Assembly: GCA_900177435.1 (NCBI GenBank)
Contig: FXAI01000007.1
Location: 229,892-293,891, forward strand
DNA from: Alteromonadaceae bacterium Bs31
GTDB lineage: Bacteria; Pseudomonadota; Gammaproteobacteria; Pseudomonadales; Cellvibrionaceae
DNA length: 64,000 nucleotides
Reading direction: 5' to 3'
A program made the position numbers and the translations under genes. Each line of letters starts with the position of its first letter. Position 1 is the first letter of the stretch. The notes under the pieces were generated by a model. The model did no database searches. It saw nothing but the letters and a program-made list of their open reading frames with translations, and had not been told where the DNA came from. This document shows, in pieces, positions 55,456 to 63,802 of the stretch.

Positions 55456-56571
55456 TTAGTCATTTTCCGGTGGCGAGTCACTGAAGTGTATAGTGCCTTC
55501 ATTGTCTTGCCATTGATAAACCTCTTTTGTTTCACTGCCTGGCTCTTTCGCCGGGGCATTGGGGAGGCTTTCAATAGTACTTTGCTTGCTCGCCTTGAGC
55601 TTCGCTGCGGATGTTTCATTCAGCACTCGCTGTACCAGCGCCTGCATTTTTTTATTGTTTATCAGCGCGAAATAATCCTGCTGCTTAAACATTTTTTGAA
55701 TTTCCGGGTCAGCCAATGCCGCTTTGAATTGTTTATCATCCTTTAAATTCTGTACTTTTTGCCACACGCCACTGATTTCCCCAGCAAGATACCTATCCGC
55801 ATCACGCAGCCCGCCTCCCCCCGTCTTTTGAGCCTGATCCAAAGCCAACTGCCTGAGGTCTGCCATTTCTGGCATGCTTACCAGGCCTTGAAAAGCAGAA
55901 AGCTCGGTTAACTCGTCTACGTTTCCGCGTGTTAATGCAATTTGCACCTGCCTATCCGAAAGGAAATTTTTTAATTCGCGACTCTTTCCCAGGTTCTGCA
56001 TATTTTGCAGAGAAGCGACGGGCTGCCGGACCATCTGCTTAAGCATGCCAGCCTGAAGCGGCTCTACACCAGCCGCTTGCGCCCCAAACCCGCTCGCCTC
56101 GCTTACCAGCGCCCCTGCAACTCTCTGCAGCTGGGGAGAGCCCGCCATCGCCTTATCGAGGCTGGCAGGAGCCTCAAGCTCCGGGTTTAACTTCAACGCG
56201 GCATACAGGAATGATAAAGCCCATAGCAATACAAGCCCACTGAGCGCACCCACACCACCACCAAACAGTGCACCCATCACAGCCAAAGGCCGCTGCTGAG
56301 CACCCAGCTTTTTGATTAAAGCAGACAGCACCAGAGTAGAGGCGAGATAAACGAGCACGTACACCAACATATAGCCCATTGCCTTTGCCACCAGAACATT
56401 GCCCGCATAAGCTTCCAGGAGAACACCCAGTGATGCCCCCCAAAGCAAACTGGCGGCGTAGGCCGCAACCAGCGACAAGAGCGAAGCAAGGCTTATCCAT
56501 AAACCCTTTTTGTAGCCTCTGTAAGCACAAAAGAGCATCCAAAAGGTAAAACAAATAGCAATAATAGGCAT
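55456..56571 (-). CDS. CvpA-family membrane protein with C-terminal DUF4124 segment
   Basis: The 371-residue protein has four membrane segments in its first 130 residues (CvpA family), e.g. MGALFGGGVGALSGLVLLWA. A long helical soluble part follows and ends in VYQWQDNEGTIHFSDSPP, which matches DUF4124. CvpA was first linked to colicin V production and later to envelope homeostasis. The combination with a DUF4124 tail differs from short E. coli CvpA (162 residues). It lies divergent to gcvP. Confidence 0.8.
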   Translation of the reverse strand: MPIIAICFTFWMLFCAYRGYKKGLWISLASLLSLVAAYAASLLWGASLGVLLEAYAGNVLVAKAMGYMLVYVLVYLASTLVLSALIKKLGAQQRPLAVMGALFGGGVGALSGLVLLWALSFLYAALKLNPELEAPASLDKAMAGSPQLQRVAGALVSEASGFGAQAAGVEPLQAGMLKQMVRQPVASLQNMQNLGKSRELKNFLSDRQVQIALTRGNVDELTELSAFQGLVSMPEMADLRQLALDQAQKTGGGGLRDADRYLAGEISGVWQKVQNLKDDKQFKAALADPEIQKMFKQQDYFALINNKKMQALVQRVLNETSAAKLKASKQSTIESLPNAPAKEPGSETKEVYQWQDNEGTIHFSDSPPEND

Positions 56572-56666
56572 ATATAGATTGATAGCTAAATTGGATTGCT
56601 GATACCGCAGGGAGGTTGATATAGTGCCCGCGAACGCAGTAACGCCGATTGTACGGAAAACTTTTC

Positions 56667-59585
56667 ATGTCGCATACAGATACAGAACTCGCAAGCAGCG
56701 CCTCCATTTCCCTGAAAAAGTTGAATTTTGATGAAGAATTCGTGCGGCGCCATATTGGCCCGGATACATCACAAACAGAAGCAATGCTACAAGCGCTTGG
56801 TTTGCCCAGTGTTGATGAGCTTATAAAACAGACGATACCAGAAAGCATTCGTTCAAACACAAGCGCAACGCTGCAAGATGCCACCACAGAAAGGAAGGCA
56901 CTCGAAGAATTAAAAGCCATCGCCAGCAACAACCTTCCATTCAAAAACTACATTGGCCTTGGTTACCATGACACCCAACTACCTGCAGTCATACAACGCA
57001 ACGTGCTGGAGAACCCAGGCTGGTACACCGCCTACACGCCCTACCAACCAGAGATTGCACAAGGGCGCCTAGAAGGCCTGCTGAATTACCAGCAATTAAT
57101 CATCGAGCTTAGCGGTATGGAGCTGGCCAACGCCTCCATGCTAGACGAGGCCACTGCCGCCGCAGAAGCCATGGCCATGGCTAAACGGGTTGCCCGAAAA
57201 AACAAATCCAACACCTTTTTTGTGGATCAACAGTGCTACCCGCAAACCATTGCCGTAGTAAAAACCCGGGCAGAACATTTCGGTTTTGACCTGGTAATAG
57301 GCAACCCGCTAACGGACCTCGAACACCAGCAATATTTTGGCGCACTTTTGCAGAACCCCGGTGCCGATGGCGCGCTGCTGGATATTGCAACCCTAACGGA
57401 AATTATTCACCAAAAAGACGCTCTTGCCATAGTCGCTGCCGATATTATGAGCCTCGTACTGTTGGAGGCTCCCGGCAAACAAGGCGCAGATATTGTTGTG
57501 GGCAGCAACCAACGCTTTGGCATACCCATGGGCTTTGGTGGACCACACGCCGCTTTTTTTGCCTTTCGGGAAAAATACAAACGCTCCACCCCCGGCCGTA
57601 TTATCGGTGTATCTGTCGACAGCCGGGGTAAACCGGCTTTACGCATGGCAATGCAAACCAGAGAGCAACATATTCGCAGAGAAAAAGCCAATTCAAATAT
57701 TTGCACATCTCAAGTACTGCTTGCGGTCATGAGCGCATTTTACGCCATGTACCATGGCACAGAAGGCTTGCAAAGAATCGCCCAGCGTATTCATCTACTC
57801 ACCAAAATTCTCGCTCAGGGCATTACCGCTCTGGACTATAAAATTGTACATACGCAATTTTTTGACACCCTCTGCATTGATGCTGGAGAACAGCAAAAAG
57901 CACTCTATGAACGTGCGCTAAAAGCCCAGATCAACCTGCGCCTGATTGGAAAAAATCGGCTGGGTATAAGCTTGAATGAAAATACCAGCAAAGCCGACCT
58001 CGAAGCTCTACTCAGCATATTCGCGGGCGATAAATCACCGCTGGACTTTTTAAACCTCGAAAACAAAGCCATCCAAAGCCAGTCTATCGCAGAACATCAA
58101 ATACGTTCTGGCAGCGCAGTAAAGCATGAAATCTTTAATCGCTATCACAGCGAAACAGAAATGCTCCGCTATTTAAAACGCTTGGAATCCAAAGATATCG
58201 CCCTTAATCACTCGATGATTCCACTTGGTTCCTGCACCATGAAATTAAATGCCACAGCCGAAATGATTCCCGTAACGTGGCCGGAATTCAGCAACATGCA
58301 CCCTTTTGCCCCAATGGAGCAGGCGCAAGGGTACCGGGAACTTTTTGAACAGTTGCAAAAAATGTTAATGGCCTGCACCGGCTACGATGCCATAAGCTTG
58401 CAGCCCAATGCGGGCTCCCAAGGTGAATATGCCGGCCTGGTAGCCATTAAAAATTACTTCAAGGCGAAGGGTGAGCATCAGCGCTCCATTTGCTTAATTC
58501 CGCAGTCTGCACACGGTACTAATCCCGCTTCAGCACAAATGACGTCTTTAAAAGTGGTTGTTATTAAGTGCGATGCACAAGGTAACGTTGACCTGGAAGA
58601 GCTGCAGCAAAAAATTGTTGAGCACGGTGAAAATATCGCCGCAATCATGGTGACCTACCCCTCCACCCACGGCGTTTTTGAAGAGCAAATTCGACGCATC
58701 TGCGAATTGGTACACAGCGTTGGAGCACAGGTTTACATCGATGGGGCCAACATGAACGCACTGGTTGGCCTGGCTGCCCCGGGAGAGTTTGGCGGCGACG
58801 TTTCCCATCTCAACCTGCATAAAACCTTTTGCATTCCCCACGGAGGAGGCGGGCCGGGAATGGGGCCTATAGGCGTTAAATCACACCTTGCACCCTACCT
58901 CGCCAGCCACCCGCTGCAGGAAATTGAGGGCTCAAGTAATAACAACGGCACGATTTCCGCTGCACCCTGGGGCTCGGCCAGCATCCTACCAATAAGCTGG
59001 ATGTACATTCGTATGATGGGTGCAAGGGGCGTAAAAAAAGCCACCGAGATTGCCATACTAAACGCCAATTACATTGCTCACCGCTTACAAAACTACTACC
59101 CCATTTTATACCGAGGGAAAAACGGCTTTGTAGCACACGAATGTTTACTGGATTTACGGCCCCTAAAAGAAAGCAGTGGCGTTACCGAAGAGGATATAGC
59201 GAAACGGCTAATGGACTTTGGTTTTCATGCCCCAACCATGTCGTTTCCAGTGGCAGGCACTTTAATGATCGAACCCACAGAATCGGAGAGCAAACCGGAG
59301 CTAGACCGTTTCTGTGAAGCGATGATCGCCATCCGACAAGAAGCAGAACAGGTTGAGCGCAGCGAGCTGCCCCGCGACAACAATCCCCTGTGCAACGCAC
59401 CACACACCCTTGATGATGTGCTGGACGAGAATTGGCAGCGCCCCTATAGCCGGGAACAAGCGTCACGCCCCCTCGCTTACCTGCAACAGCACAAAGTCTG
59501 GCCATCGGTTAATCGCATAGATAATGTCTACGGGGATCGCAATTTAATATGCGATTGCGGCAGCCCCGCCGACTATGAAGACTAG
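56667..59585 (+). CDS. gcvP: Glycine dehydrogenase (decarboxylating), P protein
   Basis: GcvP is the PLP decarboxylase of the glycine cleavage system. The 972-residue single-chain form has the PLP lysine K719 in [18 protein letters not shown], the N-terminal half with [12 protein letters not shown] and the conserved [19 protein letters not shown] six codons upstream is in frame but the ATG at 56667 matches homologues. gcvT and gcvH are not in the window and no glycine riboswitch was recognised upstream. Confidence 0.96.
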   Translation: MSHTDTELASSASISLKKLNFDEEFVRRHIGPDTSQTEAMLQALGLPSVDELIKQTIPESIRSNTSATLQDATTERKALEELKAIASNNLPFKNYIGLGYHDTQLPAVIQRNVLENPGWYTAYTPYQPEIAQGRLEGLLNYQQLIIELSGMELANASMLDEATAAAEAMAMAKRVARKNKSNTFFVDQQCYPQTIAVVKTRAEHFGFDLVIGNPLTDLEHQQYFGALLQNPGADGALLDIATLTEIIHQKDALAIVAADIMSLVLLEAPGKQGADIVVGSNQRFGIPMGFGGPHAAFFAFREKYKRSTPGRIIGVSVDSRGKPALRMAMQTREQHIRREKANSNICTSQVLLAVMSAFYAMYHGTEGLQRIAQRIHLLTKILAQGITALDYKIVHTQFFDTLCIDAGEQQKALYERALKAQINLRLIGKNRLGISLNENTSKADLEALLSIFAGDKSPLDFLNLENKAIQSQSIAEHQIRSGSAVKHEIFNRYHSETEMLRYLKRLESKDIALNHSMIPLGSCTMKLNATAEMIPVTWPEFSNMHPFAPMEQAQGYRELFEQLQKMLMACTGYDAISLQPNAGSQGEYAGLVAIKNYFKAKGEHQRSICLIPQSAHGTNPASAQMTSLKVVVIKCDAQGNVDLEELQQKIVEHGENIAAIMVTYPSTHGVFEEQIRRICELVHSVGAQVYIDGANMNALVGLAAPGEFGGDVSHLNLHKTFCIPHGGGGPGMGPIGVKSHLAPYLASHPLQEIEGSSNNNGTISAAPWGSASILPISWMYIRMMGARGVKKATEIAILNANYIAHRLQNYYPILYRGKNGFVAHECLLDLRPLKESSGVTEEDIAKRLMDFGFHAPTMSFPVAGTLMIEPTESESKPELDRFCEAMIAIRQEAEQVERSELPRDNNPLCNAPHTLDDVLDENWQRPYSREQASRPLAYLQQHKVWPSVNRIDNVYGDRNLICDCGSPADYED

Positions 59586-59867
59586 GAACCCTCTTTTGAG
59601 GCTAGGGAATAAAGTGGGGTAACGAATTCACAGCGTGGCTTAAGTTAATAAAGTGGCTTAACCTCAAACCATTCAACATGAACGGACATTTAAACAAGCA
59701 AAAGGTTAGCTGTAGTGGTTAGCTGCAGTGGCTCACACTCCATCAGACACTTTCCGTATTAGGTTTGAACTTTATCTGAGAGTCAGTAATCGGCCAATAG
59801 CTTAAGTTCAAAATATCATGTCACATGTTTGGCCTGTCCCTCTTTTCGCAGGCTGTGTGGGTGATAC
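59586..59867. other. Accessory boundary region
   Basis: The 282 bases after gcvP contain one copy of the long direct repeat (59689-59801) and no gene. No strong terminator was seen after gcvP. From about here the sequence becomes patchy, with repeats and broken genes. Confidence 0.5.
59689..59801. repeat. Long direct repeat, copy 1
   Basis: From TTTAAACAAGC to CGGCCAATAGC this copy is 113 bases; the second copy at 61704-61803 is 100 bases. They agree almost throughout, apart from a 13-base tandem duplication in copy 1 (TTAGCTGYAGTGG twice). The copies lie on either side of the MutS-like gene and point the same way. Confidence 0.9.
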
Positions 59868-60095
59868 ATGGGTGTCAAATATAAGCTCCCCACCGTGACC
59901 TTTTTAACAAACACTGAGAAGCTGAACTGCCGCTAGTGTGGTGAACAAATTGAAAAAATTATCGAAAACCCCTTTGAATTTCAGGAGTACATAGAAGACT
60001 GCCAAGTATGTTGCAGGCCAACAACATTGCAAATTGCAGTGGAGGGAGTCAATGCAACAGTAAGGGCTTTTAGTGAGAAAGATATAGGCGGATAG
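59868..60095 (+). pseudogene. CPXCG-motif cysteine-rich protein gene, broken by an in-frame stop
   Basis: Reading on past a TAG at 59934-59936 gives the family segment YIEDCQVCCRPT after FEFQ and before LQIAVEGV. The first cysteine motif, normally CPxCG, reads C-R-stop-C-G, so a nonsense codon sits where the variable residue should be. Frame is kept from ATG 59868 to TAG 60093-60095 (76 codons). A GTG at 59895 is another start. CPXCG proteins are small zinc-ribbon proteins of unknown function. Without suppression no full protein is made. Confidence 0.85.
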
Positions 60096-60232
60096 TTTTA
60101 ATAAATAAAAGCCTGCTTGCGGTTTTATAGCTTTGATTCGTGTTCACCTGTGTAAACCAGGAGTGGTGTAAACTGCAGTGCTAAGCCTTCCAAATCACTA
60201 ATACTATAAAGCCACTCCAGAGGCCCTGTGCA

Positions 60233-61612
60233 ATGGATGACTCCACAGAAAAAGCAGCTCCAAGCAATGCCAATCCTGATAACTGCCTGTTTCTTGACGA
60301 ACATACCCTTTCTGATCTGGAGGTTTTTGATTCTTCCAGCGGTGGCCAAAGTCTGTTTAACTTCTGCGATCACACCAGAACCGTTGGTGGTCAGAAGGCA
60401 CTGGAGCGGCGCATGTCAAAGCCCTGGTCCGAGGGGGAACAAATATCCGCTGTGCAAGCTGCTTTGTGCTTTATTATGGAATACCGCGAGCTTTTCAGAG
60501 GGCTGCCCTCCAGCTATTCTGTGGCGCGTATCGAACTTTACTATGGCGAGATCCTGCCTGTTGTAAATCACGACAATGTAATTGAGTTTGCCATGGACGC
60601 GTGGTCAGTCTGGACCAGTAGTGGAAGGCATTACGGTCGAATTGTTCAGGGTGTGCAAATAAGTTGCAGGGTTGTACATACCCTTCGAAACTTTATTTCC
60701 CATGCCTATCTAAAAAAAGCCGGCGGAGAGTTGTTGCCATTACTCGAGGAAATGGAAAGCCTTCTCGATAGACCTAAATTAAAAGACTTCCCTGAAAAAT
60801 CCGGTGGCCTGGGGGTATGGCAAACATTACACCTCGATCGTGATTTACGAGTTCACGAAATGTCTACAATGACTCGTTTACTGCAAATTGTGTACGAAAT
60901 AGAAGCACTGGTTTCACTGGCAGATACGACCCAGAAAAATAATTTCACCATGCCCGCAATAAAGCAGGGAGAACTACAGATTTGTGCGCGTGATTTAGTG
61001 CACCCCTTCGTTAAAAACGCTATTGCCAACCCGCTGGATCTAGATCGATCACGCAGAGGCTTGTTTCTAACAGGTGCCAACATGTCCGGCAAAACGACTT
61101 ATATTCGCGCTTTTGCGGTTGCTTTATACTTTGCACAATTGGGCATGGGCGTTCCTGCAAAGGAATTTCGATTCACACCTATTGAACAGTTATACAGTTC
61201 TATTTCTTTGAGTGATAACCTACACAGCGGGGTCAGCTATTTTCGCGCTGAGGCGATGCGTGTAAAAGAAATTGCCAAGGCTATCGTTGAGGGCTACAAC
61301 GTTGTGGCCATTATGGATGAGCCTTTTAAAGGCACTAACGTAAAAGATACTCTCGAAGCATCATTGGCAATTCTGGACAGGTTTTCTAACCGGGAAAACT
61401 GCCTGTTTATATTTTCATCCCACCAGATAGAGCTTCGTGACAGGCTAAATAAATTCGGCTGTCCCGTGGACTGCCAGTATTTTTCTGCAATAGAAAACGA
61501 AGAACGTTTGCGTTTTGATTATTTGTTACGTCCAGGTGTTTCACAGCAAAGAATTGGAATGCGGGTATTGAAAGAAGAAGGTGTTTTTAAATTGCTGGAC
61601 GCACAAGAATAA
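60233..61612 (+). CDS. MutS-like ATPase without mismatch-recognition domain
   Basis: The 459-residue protein has the MutS-type core and ATPase: Walker A GANMSGKTT (281-289), SLSDNLHSGVSYFRAEAMRV, and Walker B VVAIMDEPFKGTN (D362, E363). The mismatch-binding and connector domains of MutS are absent; a helical lever-like domain precedes the ATPase. Such MutS-family proteins are known from Bacteroidetes and others with no settled function. It starts ATG 60233 and is flanked on both sides by the long direct repeat, suggesting recent arrival or a cassette-like unit. Confidence 0.85.
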   Translation: MDDSTEKAAPSNANPDNCLFLDEHTLSDLEVFDSSSGGQSLFNFCDHTRTVGGQKALERRMSKPWSEGEQISAVQAALCFIMEYRELFRGLPSSYSVARIELYYGEILPVVNHDNVIEFAMDAWSVWTSSGRHYGRIVQGVQISCRVVHTLRNFISHAYLKKAGGELLPLLEEMESLLDRPKLKDFPEKSGGLGVWQTLHLDRDLRVHEMSTMTRLLQIVYEIEALVSLADTTQKNNFTMPAIKQGELQICARDLVHPFVKNAIANPLDLDRSRRGLFLTGANMSGKTTYIRAFAVALYFAQLGMGVPAKEFRFTPIEQLYSSISLSDNLHSGVSYFRAEAMRVKEIAKAIVEGYNVVAIMDEPFKGTNVKDTLEASLAILDRFSNRENCLFIFSSHQIELRDRLNKFGCPVDCQYFSAIENEERLRFDYLLRPGVSQQRIGMRVLKEEGVFKLLDAQE

Positions 61613-61888
61613 CAAACACAAACTTTCAGCTAATTTCAGGTTTTATCTCATAAACCTAGCTGGGTCACCCAGGCGAGCATGGCGGGGTCACCCATTCCCG
61701 GTGTTTAAACAAGCAAAAGGTTAGCTGTAATGGCTCACACTCCATCAGACACTTTCCGTATTGGGTTTGAACTTGGTCTGACAGTCAGTAATCGGCCAAT
61801 AGCGGACTTTTCCAGAAAATGAACCTGGCCCTTTTATTCTCTGTAATTCGGATCTGCCCCTCTTTATTTTATAGACACCTGGGTATAC
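61613..61888. other. Intergenic scar region
   Basis: No gene. It contains the second long direct repeat. At 61820-61860 the minus strand reads AGGGGCAGATCCGAATTAC, a type of sequence that I recall from proteobacterial REP/transposon ends. The MutS-like gene has no obvious terminator here. Confidence 0.45.
61704..61803. repeat. Long direct repeat, copy 2
   Basis: Second copy of the repeat at 59689-59801, without the internal 13-base duplication. It continues AGCGGACTTTT, and weaker similarity to the flank of copy 1 seems to return near CCCCTCTTTATTTT and GGGTATACATG. Confidence 0.9.
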
Positions 61889-62179
61889 ATGAACACAGAA
61901 CCACAAATAGGTGATATCTTAGTTTTTATTCAAAAAGAGACTCATCTTGTTAAACGTATGGCCAGCTTCCCCATAGATGCAAAAAAAATGGACGACGGCT
62001 ACTACGTATTAGGAGATAATTTCGGAGTCAGTATGGACAGCAGAAACTTCGGAACTATTACTAAGAAATCAGTACGAGGACAAGTTCGTACCATATTATT
62101 TTCTATTTCAGAAAAAAATGATATCGACTTAGTGCCGAAAAAAATCAGTTCGAAACAATTCACGCAACCTGACAATTAA
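61889..62179 (+). CDS. Signal peptidase S26-like fragment lacking the catalytic serine
   Basis: The 96-residue product has S26 family motifs in order: GDILVFI (8-14), the lysine region HLVKRMAS (K22) and YVLGDNFGVSMDSRNFG (39-55). The Ser-Met-x-Pro motif with the nucleophile, which should precede GDILVF, is absent, and the upstream frame up to the TAA at 61844 does not supply it. So this is a truncated or inactive protease remnant. The C-terminal 30 residues are Lys-rich and unrelated. AT content is higher than in the housekeeping regions. Confidence 0.65.
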   Translation: MNTEPQIGDILVFIQKETHLVKRMASFPIDAKKMDDGYYVLGDNFGVSMDSRNFGTITKKSVRGQVRTILFSISEKNDIDLVPKKISSKQFTQPDN

Positions 62180-63036
62180 CTTCCAGCCTTGACATCTTCC
62201 CAGATTGCCTTCACCTCTGGAGCAATGGAACACTGATCCAGCAGCGGTAAAACTTTTCTCACAAAGTCGGAACGTGGTGAAGGGCCCTCGGCTTCGAAAT
62301 CAAAATTATAAATTAGCCGAAGCGATTCTGCGATCAATGGAAAGACGTCTTGACTGTACTCAATACCCCGAAGAGTAAAGAAATCTTTATCCTCTTCCAT
62401 TCCTTTAAACCACCATTGTAGCGGTTGATCATACTGTAAAAGCATTTCCATCTGAATTGGCAACAGTTTTTCTAGCTTTAACCATTTTTTAACACTAGGG
62501 AACCACTGGTAACTGCCAAAAATATGGCTTGCTACAAAGCCAGGTCGACTTTTTAGATAATTCAATCGATCACAGACTTTATCGTCCATTAGAATCACAT
62601 CAAATAATAGTTCTCCTTTTCCAGACAAGTATGGAAAGTTGAACCTCTGCATCGTTTTATAAGGGGCGGTTGCGCGAATTATTTGAGAATCTAGTAAATT
62701 TGCAACACCCACATCAATATCGCTAGGTGTGATTTGGGTTGAGCTAGTATAAAGTTCGCACAACCTTGATAGCCTTTCTCGATCTCTAGAGGGGTGAAGC
62801 CATAAGAACACAAAAAGATCTAAATGCCGGCTAGGGTTATCCCAATCGCGAAATGCTTTCCAGTTCGGCATCTTGCCTGTCATAAAATAATCACGAATGG
62901 GTTTCATGCATTTTTTTAACGGCTTGATAGTGCCAAGCCAAAATTCAACTTGCAGCCACTCCTGCTCCCGCTTTGATACCCATTCAGTATCATGCCGTTT
63001 CCACTCTAGCGTTTCTATTTTGTTCAATGTTTCCAA
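62176..63036 (-). CDS. Hypothetical protein (possible immunity partner)
   Basis: The 286-residue soluble, Trp-rich protein has no signal peptide or motif I recognise (METLNKIETLEWKRHDTEWV...; it includes FLWLHPSRDRERLSRLCELY). It starts 21 bases after the stop of the nuclease-like gene on the same strand, the usual order of a toxin followed by its immunity gene. This placement is the only hint of function. It overlaps the stop of the S26-like fragment by four bases. Confidence 0.55.
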   Translation of the reverse strand: METLNKIETLEWKRHDTEWVSKREQEWLQVEFWLGTIKPLKKCMKPIRDYFMTGKMPNWKAFRDWDNPSRHLDLFVFLWLHPSRDRERLSRLCELYTSSTQITPSDIDVGVANLLDSQIIRATAPYKTMQRFNFPYLSGKGELLFDVILMDDKVCDRLNYLKSRPGFVASHIFGSYQWFPSVKKWLKLEKLLPIQMEMLLQYDQPLQWWFKGMEEDKDFFTLRGIEYSQDVFPLIAESLRLIYNFDFEAEGPSPRSDFVRKVLPLLDQCSIAPEVKAIWEDVKAGS

Positions 63037-63057
63037 AATGAGATCCAGTCAATGCTT

Positions 63058-63639
63058 TTATGTGTTATCACTTAATGCTAGGTTCACAAAATCTTGAACA
63101 TCTAGACCCAGCTCGTCAACCAAACGCTGGACTACCTCCGTAATATAGCTCTCTGTATCCCTCAATTTTATCCGCTCATTACTCTCAGCTTTACATGCAG
63201 CCTTAGTAAGGTTTGGGGATAATTTCAAATTATCCTCGTAAAACTGTTTTATATTCGCAATATTTGGTTTGTAGCACAGCCAATCGCGAGCTTTATTCTC
63301 TTCAGAACCAGAAGGAGGCACCCCATACACAGAGTTTCTCCATTTATGAAAATACCATTGATACTCAGTATTCCCGTCATGCCCAACGAGTATATGTCGC
63401 TCATTTTCCGAATTTAAATGGCGCACATTGAGCCTGAAATCATGGATAAACTGTCTATAGTAGGTTTTCTTGCCAGACTGTATTTTGTTACCAAAATTTG
63501 ACTGGGTGAATGTTGATCTTGCTAACGACTTGGTTTCTACCCATTTTTCACCGCTATTTGGCCCTTCTACGATTAGATCGATACGCCGGTTGTACGCTTT
63601 ACCAATTTGAACACCGTAGGCCTTACATTTGACACCCAC
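63058..63639 (-). CDS. PD-(D/E)XK nuclease-like orphan domain (possible toxin C-terminus)
   Basis: The 193-residue product starts with GTG (MGVKCKAYGVQIGKAYNRR) and has RRIDLIVEGP followed by EKWVETKSLA. That gives D21 and E35-x-K37, the D...ExK arrangement of restriction-like nucleases. The domain begins at once without a delivery domain, and a stop codon lies eight codons upstream. It resembles the free C-terminal end of a polymorphic toxin left behind after rearrangement. The DNA that encodes its N-terminus is part of a REP-like palindrome. Confidence 0.6.
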   Translation of the reverse strand: MGVKCKAYGVQIGKAYNRRIDLIVEGPNSGEKWVETKSLARSTFTQSNFGNKIQSGKKTYYRQFIHDFRLNVRHLNSENERHILVGHDGNTEYQWYFHKWRNSVYGVPPSGSEENKARDWLCYKPNIANIKQFYEDNLKLSPNLTKAACKAESNERIKLRDTESYITEVVQRLVDELGLDVQDFVNLALSDNT

Positions 63640-63714
63640 TAAAAAAACGTCCGCTATGGGTCGCTATCCGCCTTCGGCCATTAGCGGACATCGGGCGCGT
63701 CAAATGTAAGGCCT
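63618..63714. repeat. REP-like compound palindrome
   Basis: A perfect 16-base inverted repeat (AGGCCTTACATTTGAC at 63618-63633, its complement at 63699-63714) encloses a second one (GTCCGCTA at 63649-63656, TAGCGGAC at 63682-63689) with a CTTCGG in between. The shape is that of REP/BIME-type elements or a transposon end, next to an IS110 gene. Confidence 0.75.
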
Positions 63715-63802
63715 GATAAACATAAGGCAGCCTCGCCCCACCACCGTAGTGGTAGCGAGGAGTACAATGATTGTCGACCAAAACAACTCATTGGAGGCTG
63801 CT
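63715..63802 (+). other. Non-coding stretch just upstream of the IS110 transposase
   Basis: IS110-group elements have their left non-coding end upstream of the transposase, and it encodes the bridge RNA. These bases, together with the palindrome before them, are where that would lie. TTGGAGG at 63791-63797 is a strong ribosome site for the transposase. The exact element boundary cannot be seen. Confidence 0.35.

Noticed and set aside
56572..56666. Glycine riboswitch before gcvP
   Set aside because: The gap to the divergent CvpA gene is only 95 bases, too short, and has no recognisable aptamer core.
59689..61803. Integron attC sites flanking the MutS-like gene
   Set aside because: The direct repeats lack the paired RYYYAAC and GTTRRRY boxes and the imperfect palindromy of attC.
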